A stretch of 64,000 nt of DNA from Oceanithermus desulfurans (lineage in GTDB: Bacteria > Deinococcota > Deinococci > Deinococcales > Marinithermaceae): assembly GCF_014201675.1 (NCBI RefSeq), contig NZ_JACHEZ010000005.1, positions 156,523 to 220,522 on the forward strand, in the 5' to 3' direction. The position numbers and the translations under genes are program-made. Each line of letters begins with the position of its first letter. Positions within the stretch are counted from its first letter, which is position 1. Shown here piece after piece: positions 51,662-63,919 of this stretch. Under the pieces are notes generated by a model, which did not search any database, was not told the DNA's origin, and worked only from the letters and a program-made list of their open reading frames with translations.

Positions 51662-51672
51662 CCCGCGGGTCA
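51659..51672. promoter_or_regulatory. Perfect 14-bp palindrome before the M3 peptidase gene
   Basis: TGACCCGCGGGTCA; it begins at the MFS stop codon and ends 2 nt before the TATAGT box (51675-51680), i.e. inside the -35/-10 spacer. Could be an operator. Confidence 0.45.
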
Positions 51673-51685
51673 GTTATAGTGGGGC

Positions 51686-53428
51686 ATGCCTGAAACGAGC
51701 CTACCCCGCTGGGACCTTTCCCCGCTCTACGACTCCACCGAGGACGAGCGCTTCCTTGGCGACTGGGCGGCGCTGGAGCGCCGCATCGACGCCCTCGCCC
51801 GGGCCCTGGAGCGGCGCCGGGTGGGGCGGGACGACGCCGAGCGCAGCCCCGAAGCCTTCCATGACGTCGTCGAGGCCCTGAACGCGGTGCATGAGGCGGC
51901 CCTGCCGCTCCGGGCCTACGTTCACCTGCGGCAGGCCGCCGACGCCGGCGACCGCGAGGCCGCGGCGCGGATCAGCGAGCTCGAGGGGCTGCTGCTGCGC
52001 GTCGACCGCTGGATTCCGCGCATCGTGGCCTGGTGGGGCGGCTTCGAACCCGGGCCCTGGGCGGGAGACTACGCCCTGCTGCTGCGCGAGGCGCGGGTAC
52101 GGGCCGCCCACCTGATGAGCGAGGACGAGGAGACGCTGGCGGCCGAGCTGGCCCTGCCGGGCGAGCGGTCCTGGGTCCGCCTCTACGGCAACGTCTCGAG
52201 CCGCATCGCCGTGCGCTTCGAGGGCGAGGAGCGGCCCATCACGGCGCTGCGCAACCTGGCCTACGACCCCGACGAGGCGCGGCGCAAGGCGGCCTACGAG
52301 GCCGAGCTGGCCGCCTGGAAGGCGCACGCCGACGAGATCGCCGCCAGCCTGAACGGCGTCAAGGGCGCGCGGATCGTCCTGAACCGCCGCCGCGGTTGGG
52401 CGGACGCGCTCGAGCCCACCCTGCACGAGCGGCGCATCACCCGGGCGGCGCTCGCGGCGATGCAGCGGGCGGTGGAGGCCAGCCTGCCGGTCTGGCGCCG
52501 CTACTTCCGGGCCAAGGCGCGGCGGCTGGGCAAGGCGCGCCTCGACTGGTGGGACCTCTTCGCCCCCGTGGCCGAGGAGCGGCGGCGCTGGAGCTGGGAG
52601 GAAGCCCGTGCCTTCATCGTGGCGCACCTGCGCACCTTTTCGCCCGCCACCGCCGAGCTGGCCGACCGCGCCTTCCGCGAGCGCTGGATCGACGCCGAGC
52701 CCCGCTCCGGAAAGCGTGGAGGGGCGTTCTGCATGCACGTCGGGGGCGGGGCGAGCCGTATCCTGGCCAACTACACCCCCAGCTTCGACGCCGTTTCCAC
52801 GCTGGCGCACGAGCTGGGCCACGCCTACCACAACCTGCGGCTGGCGGAGCGGCCGCCGCTGTTGCGGCGCACGCCGATGACGCTCGCGGAGACCGCTTCG
52901 ATCATGAACGAGACGGTGGTTACCCGGGCGGCGCTGGCCGAGGCGGAGGGCGACGACGCGGCCCTGATCCTGGACACCTGGCTCACCGGCGCGGCGCAGG
53001 TGGTGGTCGACATCCACGCCCGCTTCCTCTTCGAGTCGTGGGTCTTCGAGCGGCGCGCGGAGCGCGAGCTCGCCCCCGAGGAGTTCGCGGAGTTGATGGA
53101 GGAGGCCCAGGAGCGCACCTACGGCGAGGCCCTGGCCACGCGCCACCCCTACATGTGGGCGGTCAAGCCCCACTACTACGGCAGCGACTTCTACAACTAT
53201 CCCTACACCTTCGGGCTGCTCTTCGGCCTCGGCCTCTACCGCGCCTACGAGGGCGACCCCGCGGGCTTCGGCGAGCGCTACGACGCGCTGCTCGCGGACA
53301 CCGGCGTGGAGGACGCCGCCGCGCTCGCGTCCCGCTTCGGCTTCGACCTCGAGGACGAGGCCTTCTGGGCCGGGGGGCTCGAGCTGCTCGCCGAGGACGT
53401 GGCCCGATTCGAGGCCGGCGGGGGCTGA
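51686..53428 (+). CDS. M3-family oligoendopeptidase (PepF-like)
   Basis: 580 aa. Zinc-binding HELGHAYHN (His375-Glu376...His379) with downstream Glu in TASIMNETVV; N-terminal helical region RWDLSPLYDSTEDERFLGDWAAL and C-terminal HYYGSDFYNYPYTFGLLFGLGLY are typical of the pepF/M3 branch. Cleaves short peptides in the cytosol; no signal peptide. TATAGT lies 5 nt before the ATG. Confidence 0.93.
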   Translation: MPETSLPRWDLSPLYDSTEDERFLGDWAALERRIDALARALERRRVGRDDAERSPEAFHDVVEALNAVHEAALPLRAYVHLRQAADAGDREAAARISELEGLLLRVDRWIPRIVAWWGGFEPGPWAGDYALLLREARVRAAHLMSEDEETLAAELALPGERSWVRLYGNVSSRIAVRFEGEERPITALRNLAYDPDEARRKAAYEAELAAWKAHADEIAASLNGVKGARIVLNRRRGWADALEPTLHERRITRAALAAMQRAVEASLPVWRRYFRAKARRLGKARLDWWDLFAPVAEERRRWSWEEARAFIVAHLRTFSPATAELADRAFRERWIDAEPRSGKRGGAFCMHVGGGASRILANYTPSFDAVSTLAHELGHAYHNLRLAERPPLLRRTPMTLAETASIMNETVVTRAALAEAEGDDAALILDTWLTGAAQVVVDIHARFLFESWVFERRAERELAPEEFAELMEEAQERTYGEALATRHPYMWAVKPHYYGSDFYNYPYTFGLLFGLGLYRAYEGDPAGFGERYDALLADTGVEDAAALASRFGFDLEDEAFWAGGLELLAEDVARFEAGGG

Positions 53429-53468
53429 ACGCGGAAGCGCGGGTGCTTCGTGCTAAACTGTACGTACT

Positions 53469-53960
53469 ATGATCGAGCCAACGGTGGCCTTGTACGGCGA
53501 CGCCTTCAACCGGGCGGCGTCCGTTTTGGAAGAGCTGATTGACCAGGCCCAGGTCCGCTACGTGCTGCTGGTGGACCGCAAGGGCTTCGTGCTGGCCCAC
53601 CGCGAGGCCCTCTGGGCCCCGCGTCCGCCCGCGCTCGACTCCATCGCGACGCTGGTGGCGGGCAACGCCGCAGCCACCCAGGCGCTCGCCAACCTGCTGG
53701 GCGAGCCCAAGTTCAACGAACTGGTCAAGCAGGGCGAGAAGCAGGGGCTCTACGTCGAGGAGGTCAACGACCTCACCCTGCTCGTGATGATCTTCGACAC
53801 CGACACCCCGATCGGCCGCGTCAAGCTCTTCGGCAAGAAGGCGGCCGCCGAGCTGGACGAGATCACCCGCAGTGCCGTGGTCATGCCCCGCGAGCTGGGC
53901 ATCGACAAAGACTTTCACGAATCCGCCGACGCCATGCTGGACGACCTCTTTGGAAACTAG
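53469..53960 (+). CDS. mglB: Roadblock/LC7 GTPase-activating protein MglB
   Basis: 163 aa. Roadblock/LC7 fold: VLEELIDQAQVRYVLLVDRKGFVLAHREALW, LVAGNAAATQALANLLGEPKFNELVKQGEKQGLYVEEV and LLVMIFDTDTPIGRVKLFGKKA. Thermus MglB stimulates GTP hydrolysis by MglA; in Thermales they act on twitching motility or polarity. TAAACT (53454-53459) ends 9 nt before the ATG. 3 nt before mglA. Confidence 0.92.
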   Translation: MIEPTVALYGDAFNRAASVLEELIDQAQVRYVLLVDRKGFVLAHREALWAPRPPALDSIATLVAGNAAATQALANLLGEPKFNELVKQGEKQGLYVEEVNDLTLLVMIFDTDTPIGRVKLFGKKAAAELDEITRSAVVMPRELGIDKDFHESADAMLDDLFGN

Positions 53961-53963
53961 ACC

Positions 53964-54554
<591 letters not shown>

Positions 54555-54575
54555 GGCCGGACCTTCGTCCGTTCG

Positions 54576-54596
54576 CCCGCCCTTCGGGGCGGGTTT
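54576..54596 (+). terminator. Intrinsic terminator after mglA
   Basis: CCCGCCC-TTCG-GGGCGGG, then TTTA. The TTTATGCT just after also supplies the gcvT -10 box (TATGCT, 54596-54601). Confidence 0.7.
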
Positions 54597-54608
54597 ATGC
54601 TGGTGGAG

Positions 54609-55670
54609 ATGAAACGAACCCCGCTCTACGACGAACACGAAAGGCTGGGCGGCCGCATGGTGGACTTCGCCGGCTGGGCGCTGCCGCTGCAGTACACCTC
54701 GATCACCAAGGAGCACCTGGCGGTGCGCGAGGCCGTGGGGCTCTTCGACGTGAGCCACATGGGCGAGTTCTTCGTGCGCGGCCCCGAGGCGCTCGCCTTC
54801 CTGCGCTGGGCCACCCTCAACGACCCGGCCAGGCTGAAGCTGGGCCGGGCGCAGTACTCCATGCTGCCGAACGACCGCGGCGGCGTGGTGGACGACATCT
54901 ACGTCTACCGGACCGGCGAGCTCGAGTACCTGGTGGTGGTCAACGCCGCCAACGTGGCCAAGGACTGGGCCCACCTGAACCGGCTGGTCGAGGGCTACGA
55001 CGCAGAACTCGAAGACGCCTCCGACGCCTGGGCGCTGATGGCGCTGCAGGGGCCGCGGGCCGAGGCGACGCTGCAGACGCTTACCGACACCGAGCTTTCC
55101 GGCGTGCGCAAGAACGCCACCCTGACGCTCGAGGTGGCCGGCGTGCCCGCCCGCATCGCCCGCACCGGCTACACCGGTGAGGACGGCTTCGAGATCTTCA
55201 CCGCCCCCGAAGACGCTCCGGCGGTCTGGCGGGCGCTCACCGAGGCCGGGGCGACCCCCGCGGGCCTGGGGGCGCGCGACACCCTACGCCTCGAGGCCGG
55301 CTTCCCCCTCTACGGCCACGAGCTCACCGACGCCACCAACCCCCGCTGCACCCCGCTGGCCTGGGTGATCAAGGACAAACCCTACTTCGGGCGCGAAGCC
55401 CTGGAGGCCGCGGCCTGCGACGAGCGGCTGGTGGGGCTGGTGATGGAGCGCGGCATCCCCCGCGAGGGCTACCCCATCCTTGCCGGCGGCGCGCCGGCGG
55501 GGCGCGTTACCTCGGGCACCCAGTCGCCCGTCCTCAAGAAGGGCATCGCCCTGGGTTGGGTGCGCGCCGATCTGGCGGAGGAGGGGACCGAGCTGGCCGT
55601 CGAGGTGCGCGGCCGCGCCCTGCCCGCGCGCGTCGTCCGGCCGCCGTTCGTCCCGCTCGGGAAGAAGTAG
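54609..55670 (+). CDS. gcvT: Glycine cleavage system T protein (aminomethyltransferase)
   Basis: 353 aa from the ATG at 54609; TATGCT ends 7 nt upstream, and the family start MKRTPLYDEHERLGGRMVDFAGW fits. Contains QYTSITKEHLAVREAVGLFDVSHMGE, RTGYTGEDGFEIF and GLGARDTLRLEAGFPLYGHEL. Transfers the methylene group from lipoylated GcvH to tetrahydrofolate and releases ammonia. I found no glycine riboswitch in the 54-nt gap upstream. First of gcvT-H-PA-PB. Confidence 0.96.
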   Translation: MKRTPLYDEHERLGGRMVDFAGWALPLQYTSITKEHLAVREAVGLFDVSHMGEFFVRGPEALAFLRWATLNDPARLKLGRAQYSMLPNDRGGVVDDIYVYRTGELEYLVVVNAANVAKDWAHLNRLVEGYDAELEDASDAWALMALQGPRAEATLQTLTDTELSGVRKNATLTLEVAGVPARIARTGYTGEDGFEIFTAPEDAPAVWRALTEAGATPAGLGARDTLRLEAGFPLYGHELTDATNPRCTPLAWVIKDKPYFGREALEAAACDERLVGLVMERGIPREGYPILAGGAPAGRVTSGTQSPVLKKGIALGWVRADLAEEGTELAVEVRGRALPARVVRPPFVPLGKK

Positions 55671-55700
55671 CTGCGCTAAGCTAGAACCAGGAGGCTCGCT

Positions 55701-56087
55701 ATGAACGTTCCCGCTGACCGCAAGTACACCCGCTCCCACGAATGGGCCAAGCAGGAAGGCTCCCTGATCGTCGTCGGCATCAGCGACTTCGCCCAGGAGT
55801 CTCTGGGCGACGTGGTCTTCGTCGAGACCCCGGAGGTGGGCCGCGAGGTCCAGGCCGGCGAGGCCGTGGCCGTCGTCGAGTCGGTCAAGACCGCCTCCGA
55901 CATCTACGCTCCGGTCTCCGGCAAGGTCGTCGAGGTCAACGAGGCGCTGGCCGACGAGCCCGAGCTGGTCAACGGCGACCCCTACGGCGCCGGCTGGATC
56001 TTCAAACTCGAGCCCAGCGACCCCGCTGAGTTCGACGCCCTTCTTGGCCCCGACGACTACACCAAGGTCATCGAAGAAGAGTCCTGA
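55701..56087 (+). CDS. gcvH: Glycine cleavage system H protein
   Basis: 128 aa. Lipoyl domain: [32 protein letters not shown] and [12 protein letters not shown]; Lys63 carries lipoate. AGGAGGC lies 6 nt before the ATG. Shuttles the aminomethyl group from P to T. Confidence 0.97.
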   Translation: MNVPADRKYTRSHEWAKQEGSLIVVGISDFAQESLGDVVFVETPEVGREVQAGEAVAVVESVKTASDIYAPVSGKVVEVNEALADEPELVNGDPYGAGWIFKLEPSDPAEFDALLGPDDYTKVIEEES

Positions 56088-56097
56088 GGGAGGACCC

Positions 56098-57414
56098 ATG
56101 GACTTCACCCCGCACACCCCGGACGACGTGCGGGCGATGCTCGAAGCGCTCGGCATGCAGGACCTGCGCGAGCTCTTCGCCGATCTGCCCGACGCGCTCC
56201 TGGAACCCGACCTGCGCCTGCCCGCACCGCTGAGCGAGCAGGAGATCCTAGCCCACCTGCGGGACCTCGCCGCCAAGAACGCTTCCGCGGACAAGGCCTT
56301 CCTCGGCGGCGGCCTGCGCCCCCACTTCGTGCCCAGCCTCGTCCCCGCGCTCGCCCAGCGCGGGGAGTTTCTCACCGCCTACACCCCCTACCAGCCCGAG
56401 GTGAGCCAGGGCGTGCTCCAGGCCGTCTTCGAGTACCAGACGATGATCGCCGAGCTGACCGGGCTCGACGTCTCCAACGCCTCGCTCTACGACGGCGCGG
56501 CGGCGCTGGCCGAGGGGGTGCTGCTGGCGCTCCGGCAGACCCGGCGCATGGGCGTGGTGGTGAGCCAGGGGGTGCACCCCGAGTACCGCCAGGTGCTGGC
56601 CACCTACCTGCACGCCGTGGGCGCCGAGCTGCGCACCGTGGCCCTCGAGGGGGGCCTCACCCCGCCCGCGCGGTTCGACGAGACCGTGGGCGCGGTGGTG
56701 CTGCAAAGCCCCAACTTCCTGGGCGCGATCGAAGACCCGGCGCCCTGGGTGGAGGCGGCCCACGCGACCGGGGCGCTCGTGGTCTACGTGGCCGACCCCT
56801 TCAGCCTGGCCCTGCTTAAGCCGCCCGGCGACTGGGGCGCGGACATCGCCGTGGGCGACGGCCAGCCCCTGGGCAATCCCATGAACTTTGGCGGACCCCA
56901 GTTCGGCTACATCGCGGTGCGCGAGAAGCTGGTGCGCCAGCTCCCCGGCCGCCTGGTGAGCCAGACCCACGACGTGGACGGCCGCCGCGGCTACGTGCTG
57001 GCGCTGGCCGCGCGCGAGCAGCACATCCGTCGCGCCAAGGCCAAGAGCAACATCACCACCAACGCCCAGCTGACCGCGCTGATGGGGGCCATGCACCTGG
57101 CCGCCCTGGGTCCCGAGGGGTTCGCCGAGGCGGCCGCGGCCTCGGTGGCGCGGGCGCACGCGCTCGCCGCCGAGCTGGAGCGGCTTCCCGGCGTGGAGCG
57201 GGTGACGCCGGAACCCTTCTTTAGCGAGTTCGTGCTGCGCCTGCCGCGGCCGGCCGCGGCGGTGCGGGCCGGGCTGGCGGCGCGCGGCTGGCACGCCGCC
57301 GCGCCGGTGCCCGACGAGTACGGCACGAACCTGGCCCTCTTCGCCGCGACCGAGCGCCACACCGAGGAAGACCTGGCCGGTCTCGCGGCCGCTGTGAAGG
57401 AGGTGCTCGCGTGA
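56098..57414 (+). CDS. gcvPA: Glycine dehydrogenase (decarboxylating) subunit 1
   Basis: 438 aa from the ATG with GGGAGGA upstream. N-terminal half of P protein encoded separately: [69 protein letters not shown] and [25 protein letters not shown]. Split P proteins (PA+PB) are the rule in Thermus and many Gram-positives. Overlaps gcvPB (GTGA). Confidence 0.96.
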   Translation: MDFTPHTPDDVRAMLEALGMQDLRELFADLPDALLEPDLRLPAPLSEQEILAHLRDLAAKNASADKAFLGGGLRPHFVPSLVPALAQRGEFLTAYTPYQPEVSQGVLQAVFEYQTMIAELTGLDVSNASLYDGAAALAEGVLLALRQTRRMGVVVSQGVHPEYRQVLATYLHAVGAELRTVALEGGLTPPARFDETVGAVVLQSPNFLGAIEDPAPWVEAAHATGALVVYVADPFSLALLKPPGDWGADIAVGDGQPLGNPMNFGGPQFGYIAVREKLVRQLPGRLVSQTHDVDGRRGYVLALAAREQHIRRAKAKSNITTNAQLTALMGAMHLAALGPEGFAEAAAASVARAHALAAELERLPGVERVTPEPFFSEFVLRLPRPAAAVRAGLAARGWHAAAPVPDEYGTNLALFAATERHTEEDLAGLAAAVKEVLA

Positions 57415-58856
57415 AACGCGGCTTCCCGACCCTCTTCGAACGCTCGCGCCCCGGGCGGCGCGGCACCCGCCCGCCCCGCCCGCCCGAGGTGGATCTCGCC
57501 GGCCTTCTGGGCGCCGAAAACCTCCGCCCCGCCGCGCCCCGGCTGCCCGAGGTGGACGAACTCACGGTGGTGCGCCACTACACCAACCTGAGTCGCCGCC
57601 AGGTGGGAGTGGACACCAGCTTCTACCCCCTGGGTTCGTGCACGATGAAGTACAACCCGCGAGTGAACGAGGCCGCCGCGGGACTCTTCGCCGAGCTGCA
57701 CCCCTACCAGGACCCCGAGACGGCCCAGGGGGCGCTGCAGATCATCTACGAGTTGCAGGAGTACCTGGCCGAGATCACCGGCATGGACGCGGTGACCCTG
57801 CAGCCGGCGGCGGGCGCGCACGGCGAGCTGACCGGCATGCTGCTCATCCGCGCCTACCACGAATCCCGTGGCGAAGGCGAGCAACGGCGGGTGGTGCTCG
57901 TGCCCGACAGCGCCCACGGCTCCAACCCGGCCACCGCCAGCATGGCCGGCTACCAGGTGCAGGAGGTGCCCAGCGGCCCCGACGGCGAGGTGGACCTGGA
58001 GGCGCTGCGCGCGGCTCTGGGCCCCCACGTGGCCGCGATCATGCTCACCAACCCCAACACCCTGGGGCTGTTCGAGCGCAAGATCCTCGAGCTCATCGAC
58101 GCCGCCCACGACCAGGGGGTGCAGCTCTACTACGACGGCGCCAACCTCAACGCCATCATGGGCTGGGCCCGGCCCGGTGACATGGGTTTCGACGTCGTTC
58201 ACCTCAACCTGCACAAGACCTTCTCCACGCCCCACGGCGGCGGCGGCCCCGGCTCGGGGCCGGTGGGAGCGAAGGCCCATCTGGCGCCCTTCCTGCCGGT
58301 GCCCACGGTGAAGCGCGAGGGCGAGCGCTACGTGCTGGACTTCGACCGGCCGCAGACGATCGGACGGATGCGCTCGTTCTACGGCAACTTCGCGGTGATG
58401 GTGCGCGCCTACGCTTACATCCGCATGCTCGGGGCCGAAGGCCTCAAGCGGGCCTCGGCCATGGCGGTCCTGAACGCCAACTACCTGCGCAAGAAGCTCG
58501 CCGGGGCGGGCTACCGCATCCCCTACGACCGGCTGTGCAAGCACGAGTTCATCGCCCAGCCACCCGAGGGGCTGAAGGCGCTTGACGTGGCCAAGGCGTT
58601 GCTCGACTACGGCTACCACCCGCCCACGGTCTACTTTCCGCTGATCGTCAAGGAGGCGATGATGATCGAGCCCACCGAGACGGAGAGCAAGGAGACCCTG
58701 GATGAGTACGCCGGGGTGATGGCCGAGATCGCGCGGCGCGGGCTCGCCGATCCCGACTGGATCGCCCACACCCCCTACACCACCCCGGTGCGCCGCCTCG
58801 ACGAGGTGGCCGCCAACCGCAAGCCGGTGCTGCGCTGGAGGCCGGAGGAGGGGTAG
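57411..58856 (+). CDS. gcvPB: Glycine dehydrogenase (decarboxylating) subunit 2
   Basis: 481 aa from GTG. PLP-binding Lys in [23 protein letters not shown], plus [44 protein letters not shown] and [13 protein letters not shown]. It decarboxylates glycine onto lipoyl-GcvH. The 3' end abuts the ATG of an unknown gene. Confidence 0.97.
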   Translation: MKRGFPTLFERSRPGRRGTRPPRPPEVDLAGLLGAENLRPAAPRLPEVDELTVVRHYTNLSRRQVGVDTSFYPLGSCTMKYNPRVNEAAAGLFAELHPYQDPETAQGALQIIYELQEYLAEITGMDAVTLQPAAGAHGELTGMLLIRAYHESRGEGEQRRVVLVPDSAHGSNPATASMAGYQVQEVPSGPDGEVDLEALRAALGPHVAAIMLTNPNTLGLFERKILELIDAAHDQGVQLYYDGANLNAIMGWARPGDMGFDVVHLNLHKTFSTPHGGGGPGSGPVGAKAHLAPFLPVPTVKREGERYVLDFDRPQTIGRMRSFYGNFAVMVRAYAYIRMLGAEGLKRASAMAVLNANYLRKKLAGAGYRIPYDRLCKHEFIAQPPEGLKALDVAKALLDYGYHPPTVYFPLIVKEAMMIEPTETESKETLDEYAGVMAEIARRGLADPDWIAHTPYTTPVRRLDEVAANRKPVLRWRPEEG

Positions 58857-59135
58857 ATGGAGCGTTCCCCGCTCGCGGACGCGGTGCGCCGGGCGCGCGC
58901 CGAGCTCGAGGCCTGCATCGAGCGGGAGGAGCTCGCCTACGGTCCCGACTACTACCTGGACGTGGCGCGTATGGCCGCCGAGGGGCCCGCACCCGACCCC
59001 TGCCTCGAGCGGTTCAACGAGCTGGTCGCGGCGGTACGGGCCTACCGCGCGGACGGCGGGGCGCTGAGCGACCTTGACCTGGGCGAGCACGCCCGCGCGG
59101 TGCGCGCGGCCCTCGAGGACGAGCCCCCGGCATGA
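58857..59135 (+). CDS. Small hypothetical protein after gcvPB
   Basis: 92 aa; its ATG comes directly after the gcvPB stop. Helical, acidic: RRARAELEACIEREELAYGPDYYLDVARMAAEG, LERFNELVAAVRAYRADGGALSDLDLGEHARAVRAAL. No family recognised. Overlaps the next gene by 4 nt, so translation of gcvPB, this gene and the next may be coupled. Confidence 0.55.
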   Translation: MERSPLADAVRRARAELEACIEREELAYGPDYYLDVARMAAEGPAPDPCLERFNELVAAVRAYRADGGALSDLDLGEHARAVRAALEDEPPA

Positions 59136-59953
59136 GGTGGGCCGCGCTCGCCTTCCTGCTCGGCACGGCGGTGCTGGCCCGGCCGCAGCCGCTCGAGCTC
59201 CAGGCGTTCTGGGGCGCCGGAGCCTGGGCGTCCGCGCCGGTCTACTTTGGGCTTCAGGGGCGTTACCAGGACGAAGCGGCGTTCTTGCGCTGGTATCTGG
59301 ACGGGCGGCTGCGCCTGGGGGCGCCGGTCCGGGGCGAGGGGGAAGCCTGGCTGGAGCTGGCCCCGGCGGGATGGCTGCGCTTGCGGGCGGGCTTCGCCCC
59401 CTGGTTCGCCGCACCGCCGGCCGAGGGCAGCGGCTGGGGCGGGCGCGCCGAGTGGGCGCCCGGCGGTTCCTGGCGGCTTGCAGCCGCGGCGGAGGCCGCC
59501 GGCGTCTTCGGCGCCGGCCTCGGCTACGTCGCCGGCCCCCTGGAGGCCTGGGTTTGGGCGCGCAACGACGGGCCGGCGTTCTACGCCCGCGGCGCGCGCG
59601 GCCGCTGGCGCGCGGTGGGCTGGTACCGCGCCGGCTACGCCGCGGTCCGGCCCCGCCGCGCCGGGCTGCGGCTCGAAGCCCGGGCAGGTTTGTGGAGCGG
59701 CTACGGCGGCTGGCGCAGCGACACCGGGGTCTTCCTCGGTGGGTCCTGGCTGGGGCCGCTGCGCCTCGACCTCGAGGGCCGCTGGAACCCGGGCCGCGCC
59801 GCGGCCGCGGGGTTGCATGCCGAATACCCGCTGGCGCCGGGGGTGGCGCTTGCCGGTCGTTTCGACTACGCCTTCCGGCCTTTCCGCGCCGGCTCGCTGG
59901 GGCTCGAGCTGCGGGTGGACGCCTACGCGGCCCCGGTCTCCCAGGGCGAGTAG
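59132..59953 (+). CDS. Exported beta-rich protein, possibly an outer-membrane barrel
   Basis: 273 aa with a signal peptide (1-16, MRWAALAFLLGTAVLA). The mature part is made of short alternating strands rich in Gly, Trp and Tyr (GRYQDEAAFLRWYLDGRLRLG, WAPGGSWRLAAAAEAAG, VFLGGSWLGPLRLDLEGRWNPG, GLELRVDAYAAP) with an aromatic residue near the end, like an outer-membrane barrel of about 12-14 strands. No family recognised. Its end overlaps the convergent truA gene by 31 nt. Confidence 0.6.
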   Translation: MRWAALAFLLGTAVLARPQPLELQAFWGAGAWASAPVYFGLQGRYQDEAAFLRWYLDGRLRLGAPVRGEGEAWLELAPAGWLRLRAGFAPWFAAPPAEGSGWGGRAEWAPGGSWRLAAAAEAAGVFGAGLGYVAGPLEAWVWARNDGPAFYARGARGRWRAVGWYRAGYAAVRPRRAGLRLEARAGLWSGYGGWRSDTGVFLGGSWLGPLRLDLEGRWNPGRAAAAGLHAEYPLAPGVALAGRFDYAFRPFRAGSLGLELRVDAYAAPVSQGE

Positions 59954-60678
59954 CCGGCGGCCACGAAGTAGAGCCCCTGGGGTGGCGCGGTGGCGCCGCC
60001 CTCGCTGCGTTCGGGGTTTTCCAGCAGCCGCGCCACGTCCTCCGGCGGCCGGCGGCCCAGCCCCACCTCCACCAGGGTGCCCACCATGGCCCGCACCTGA
60101 CCACGGACGAAGCCGCTGCCCACGAAGTGCAGGTGCAGCTCGCCGCCGACGGCCTCCGCCCGCGCCTGGTAGAGGACGCGTACCGTGGCCCGCTTCTCGC
60201 GGTTGGCGAAGGCGCCGAAGTCGTGCTCGCCTTCCAGCATCCGCGCCGCGGCCGCGATCTTCGGAAAGTCGAAGGGCTGGGGAACCCACCAGACCCGGTG
60301 GCGGTCGAGCGCCGTCGGCTGGCTGCGGTTCAGCACCCGGTAGAGGTAGCGCCGCCAGCGGGCCGAGTAGCGCGCGTGCCAGTCGGGCGGCACCTCCTCG
60401 GCCTCGAGCACCCGCACGTCGGGCGGCAACAAGGCGTTGAGCGCCATGGGTACCTTTTCGATGGGAACCGTGTCCTCGGTGTCGTAGTGCACCGGCATGG
60501 CCAGCGCGTGCACGCCGCTGTCGGTTCGGCCCGCGGCCGTCACCCGGGGGCGCGTGCCCGGGATGCGCGCCAGCGCCGCTTCCAGCACCCCCTGCACCGT
60601 GCGTTCGCCCTGGGCCTGCAGCTGGAAGCCGGCGAAGTCGGTGCCGTCGTATTCGAGGACGAGCTTCAGCCTGCGCAC
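59923..60678 (-). CDS. truA: tRNA pseudouridine(38-40) synthase TruA
   Basis: 251 aa from GTG; TAGGCT (60690-60685) ends 6 nt upstream. VLEYDGTDFAGFQLQAQGERTVQGVLEAALARI, catalytic Asp in VTAAGRTDSGVHALAMPVHYDT, and NALLPPDVRVLEAEEVPPDWHARYSA. Converts uridines 38-40 in the anticodon stem-loop. Convergent with the exported-protein gene. Confidence 0.95.
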   Translation of the reverse strand: MRRLKLVLEYDGTDFAGFQLQAQGERTVQGVLEAALARIPGTRPRVTAAGRTDSGVHALAMPVHYDTEDTVPIEKVPMALNALLPPDVRVLEAEEVPPDWHARYSARWRRYLYRVLNRSQPTALDRHRVWWVPQPFDFPKIAAAARMLEGEHDFGAFANREKRATVRVLYQARAEAVGGELHLHFVGSGFVRGQVRAMVGTLVEVGLGRRPPEDVARLLENPERSEGGATAPPQGLYFVAAGYSPWETGAA

Positions 60679-60749
60679 GCCCCCAGCCTAACCCGCTGCG
60701 GCCCCGAGCCGCCGGAGGGCCGGGCGGTCCGGGGCCGTGCCCGCGCGCC

Positions 60750-60778
60750 TTGCGCAACCTCCGCAACGCTTGTATACT
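60750..60778 (+). promoter_or_regulatory. Promoter of the str operon
   Basis: TTGCGC (60750-60755), 17-nt spacer, TATACT (60773-60778). Predicted start near 60785, leaving a leader of about 180 nt to rpsL. Confidence 0.75.
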
Positions 60779-60784
60779 GCTAAA

Positions 60785-60965
60785 GTTGCGGGACCCCGGT
60801 GTCGGCCCCGGCACCGGGCAGCCTTCCGCCTCCTGAAGGTCCGATCGGGAAGGGCCAAGGAGGCGGTTACAATCGGAGCCCAGCGTGGGCTCCGGGAGGT
60901 TCTTGCCAAGACGGGGGCGATCGCCCAGGCGGTATCGCCCGGAAAGTGAAGGGAGTGAGGTAGGC
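60785..60965 (+). promoter_or_regulatory. Structured leader RNA of the str operon
   Basis: CCCGGTG...CACCGGG near the 5' end, a perfect 9-bp hairpin CGGAGCCCA-GCG-TGGGCTCCG (60874-60894), then GGGCGAT that can pair with either the adjacent CGCCC or the later ATCGCCC, which are alternatives. A second weak -10-like TACAAT sits at 60868. It could serve feedback by S7/S12 or attenuation. Confidence 0.5.
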
Positions 60966-61340
60966 TTGCCGACAATCAACCAGCTGCTACGCAAAGGCCG
61001 CAAGGCGGTCAAGAAGAAGACCAAGGTCCCGGCGCTCAAGGGGAGCCCCTTCCGCCGCGGGGTCTGCACGGTGGTCCGCACCGTGACCCCCAAGAAGCCG
61101 AACTCGGCGCTGCGCAAGGTGGCCAAGGTGCGCCTCACCAGCGGTTACGAAGTGACCGCGTACATTCCGGGCGAGGGCCACAACCTGCAGGAACACTCGG
61201 TCGTGCTCATCCGCGGCGGCCGTGTGAAGGACCTTCCGGGCGTGCGCTACCACATCGTTCGCGGCGTCTACGACACCCAGGGCGTCCAGGACCGCAGGAA
61301 GAGCCGCTCGAAGTACGGGACCAAGCGGCCCAAGAGCTGA
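60966..61340 (+). CDS. rpsL: 30S ribosomal protein S12
   Basis: 124 aa from a TTG codon: the conserved sequence begins [11 protein letters not shown] directly after it, and no ATG or GTG fits; GGAGTGAGGT lies just upstream. [60 protein letters not shown] is nearly universal. Residues tied to streptomycin resistance (the KK of TPKKP) are wild type. Begins the str operon. Confidence 0.97.
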   Translation: MPTINQLLRKGRKAVKKKTKVPALKGSPFRRGVCTVVRTVTPKKPNSALRKVAKVRLTSGYEVTAYIPGEGHNLQEHSVVLIRGGRVKDLPGVRYHIVRGVYDTQGVQDRRKSRSKYGTKRPKS

Positions 61341-61351
61341 CGAGGTAAGGT

Positions 61352-61822
61352 ATGGCACGCAGAAGAAGAGCAGAAATCCGCAAGCTGGCCCCCGACCTGG
61401 TCTACGGCGACGTCGTCGTCTCGGCCTTCATCAACAAGATCATGCGCGACGGCAAGAAGAACCTCGCCGCCCGCATCTTCTACGACGCCTGCAAGCTCAT
61501 CCAGGAGCGAACCGGGCAGGAGCCGCTCAAGGTCTTCCGCCAGGCGGTGGACAACGTCAAGCCGCGCATGGAAGTGCGCAGCCGCCGTGTGGGCGGGGCC
61601 AACTACCAGGTACCCGTCGAGGTTTCGCCGCGCCGTCAGCAGTCGCTGGCGCTGCGCTGGCTCGTGAACGCCGCCAACCAGCGCCCTGAGCGCACCGCCG
61701 TCGAGCGTATCGCCGGCGAGCTGCTCGACGCGGCCGAGGGCAAGGGCGGCGCCGTCAAGAAGCGCGAAGACGTCGAGCGCATGGCCGAGGCCAACCGCGC
61801 CTACGCGCACTACCGGTGGTAG
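61352..61822 (+). CDS. rpsG: 30S ribosomal protein S7
   Basis: 156 aa. [45 protein letters not shown] and [29 protein letters not shown] are the family blocks. Primary binder of the 16S 3' domain. 11 nt after rpsL, 2 nt before fusA. Confidence 0.97.
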   Translation: MARRRRAEIRKLAPDLVYGDVVVSAFINKIMRDGKKNLAARIFYDACKLIQERTGQEPLKVFRQAVDNVKPRMEVRSRRVGGANYQVPVEVSPRRQQSLALRWLVNAANQRPERTAVERIAGELLDAAEGKGGAVKKREDVERMAEANRAYAHYRW

Positions 61823-61824
61823 CC

Positions 61825-63897
<2,073 letters not shown>

Positions 63898-63919
63898 CGC
63901 GACGCGCAAGGAGGAAACC

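Noticed and set aside
54555..54608. Glycine riboswitch before gcvT
   Set aside because: Only 54 nt, filled by a terminator and a -10 box; no aptamer-like structure.
56991..60104. 1037-codon minus-strand open frame
   Set aside because: Covers gcvPA, gcvPB and two further genes in antisense; Arg/Pro-rich with no family features.
61086..61122. Streptomycin-resistance alleles in rpsL
   Set aside because: [11 protein letters not shown] is wild type.
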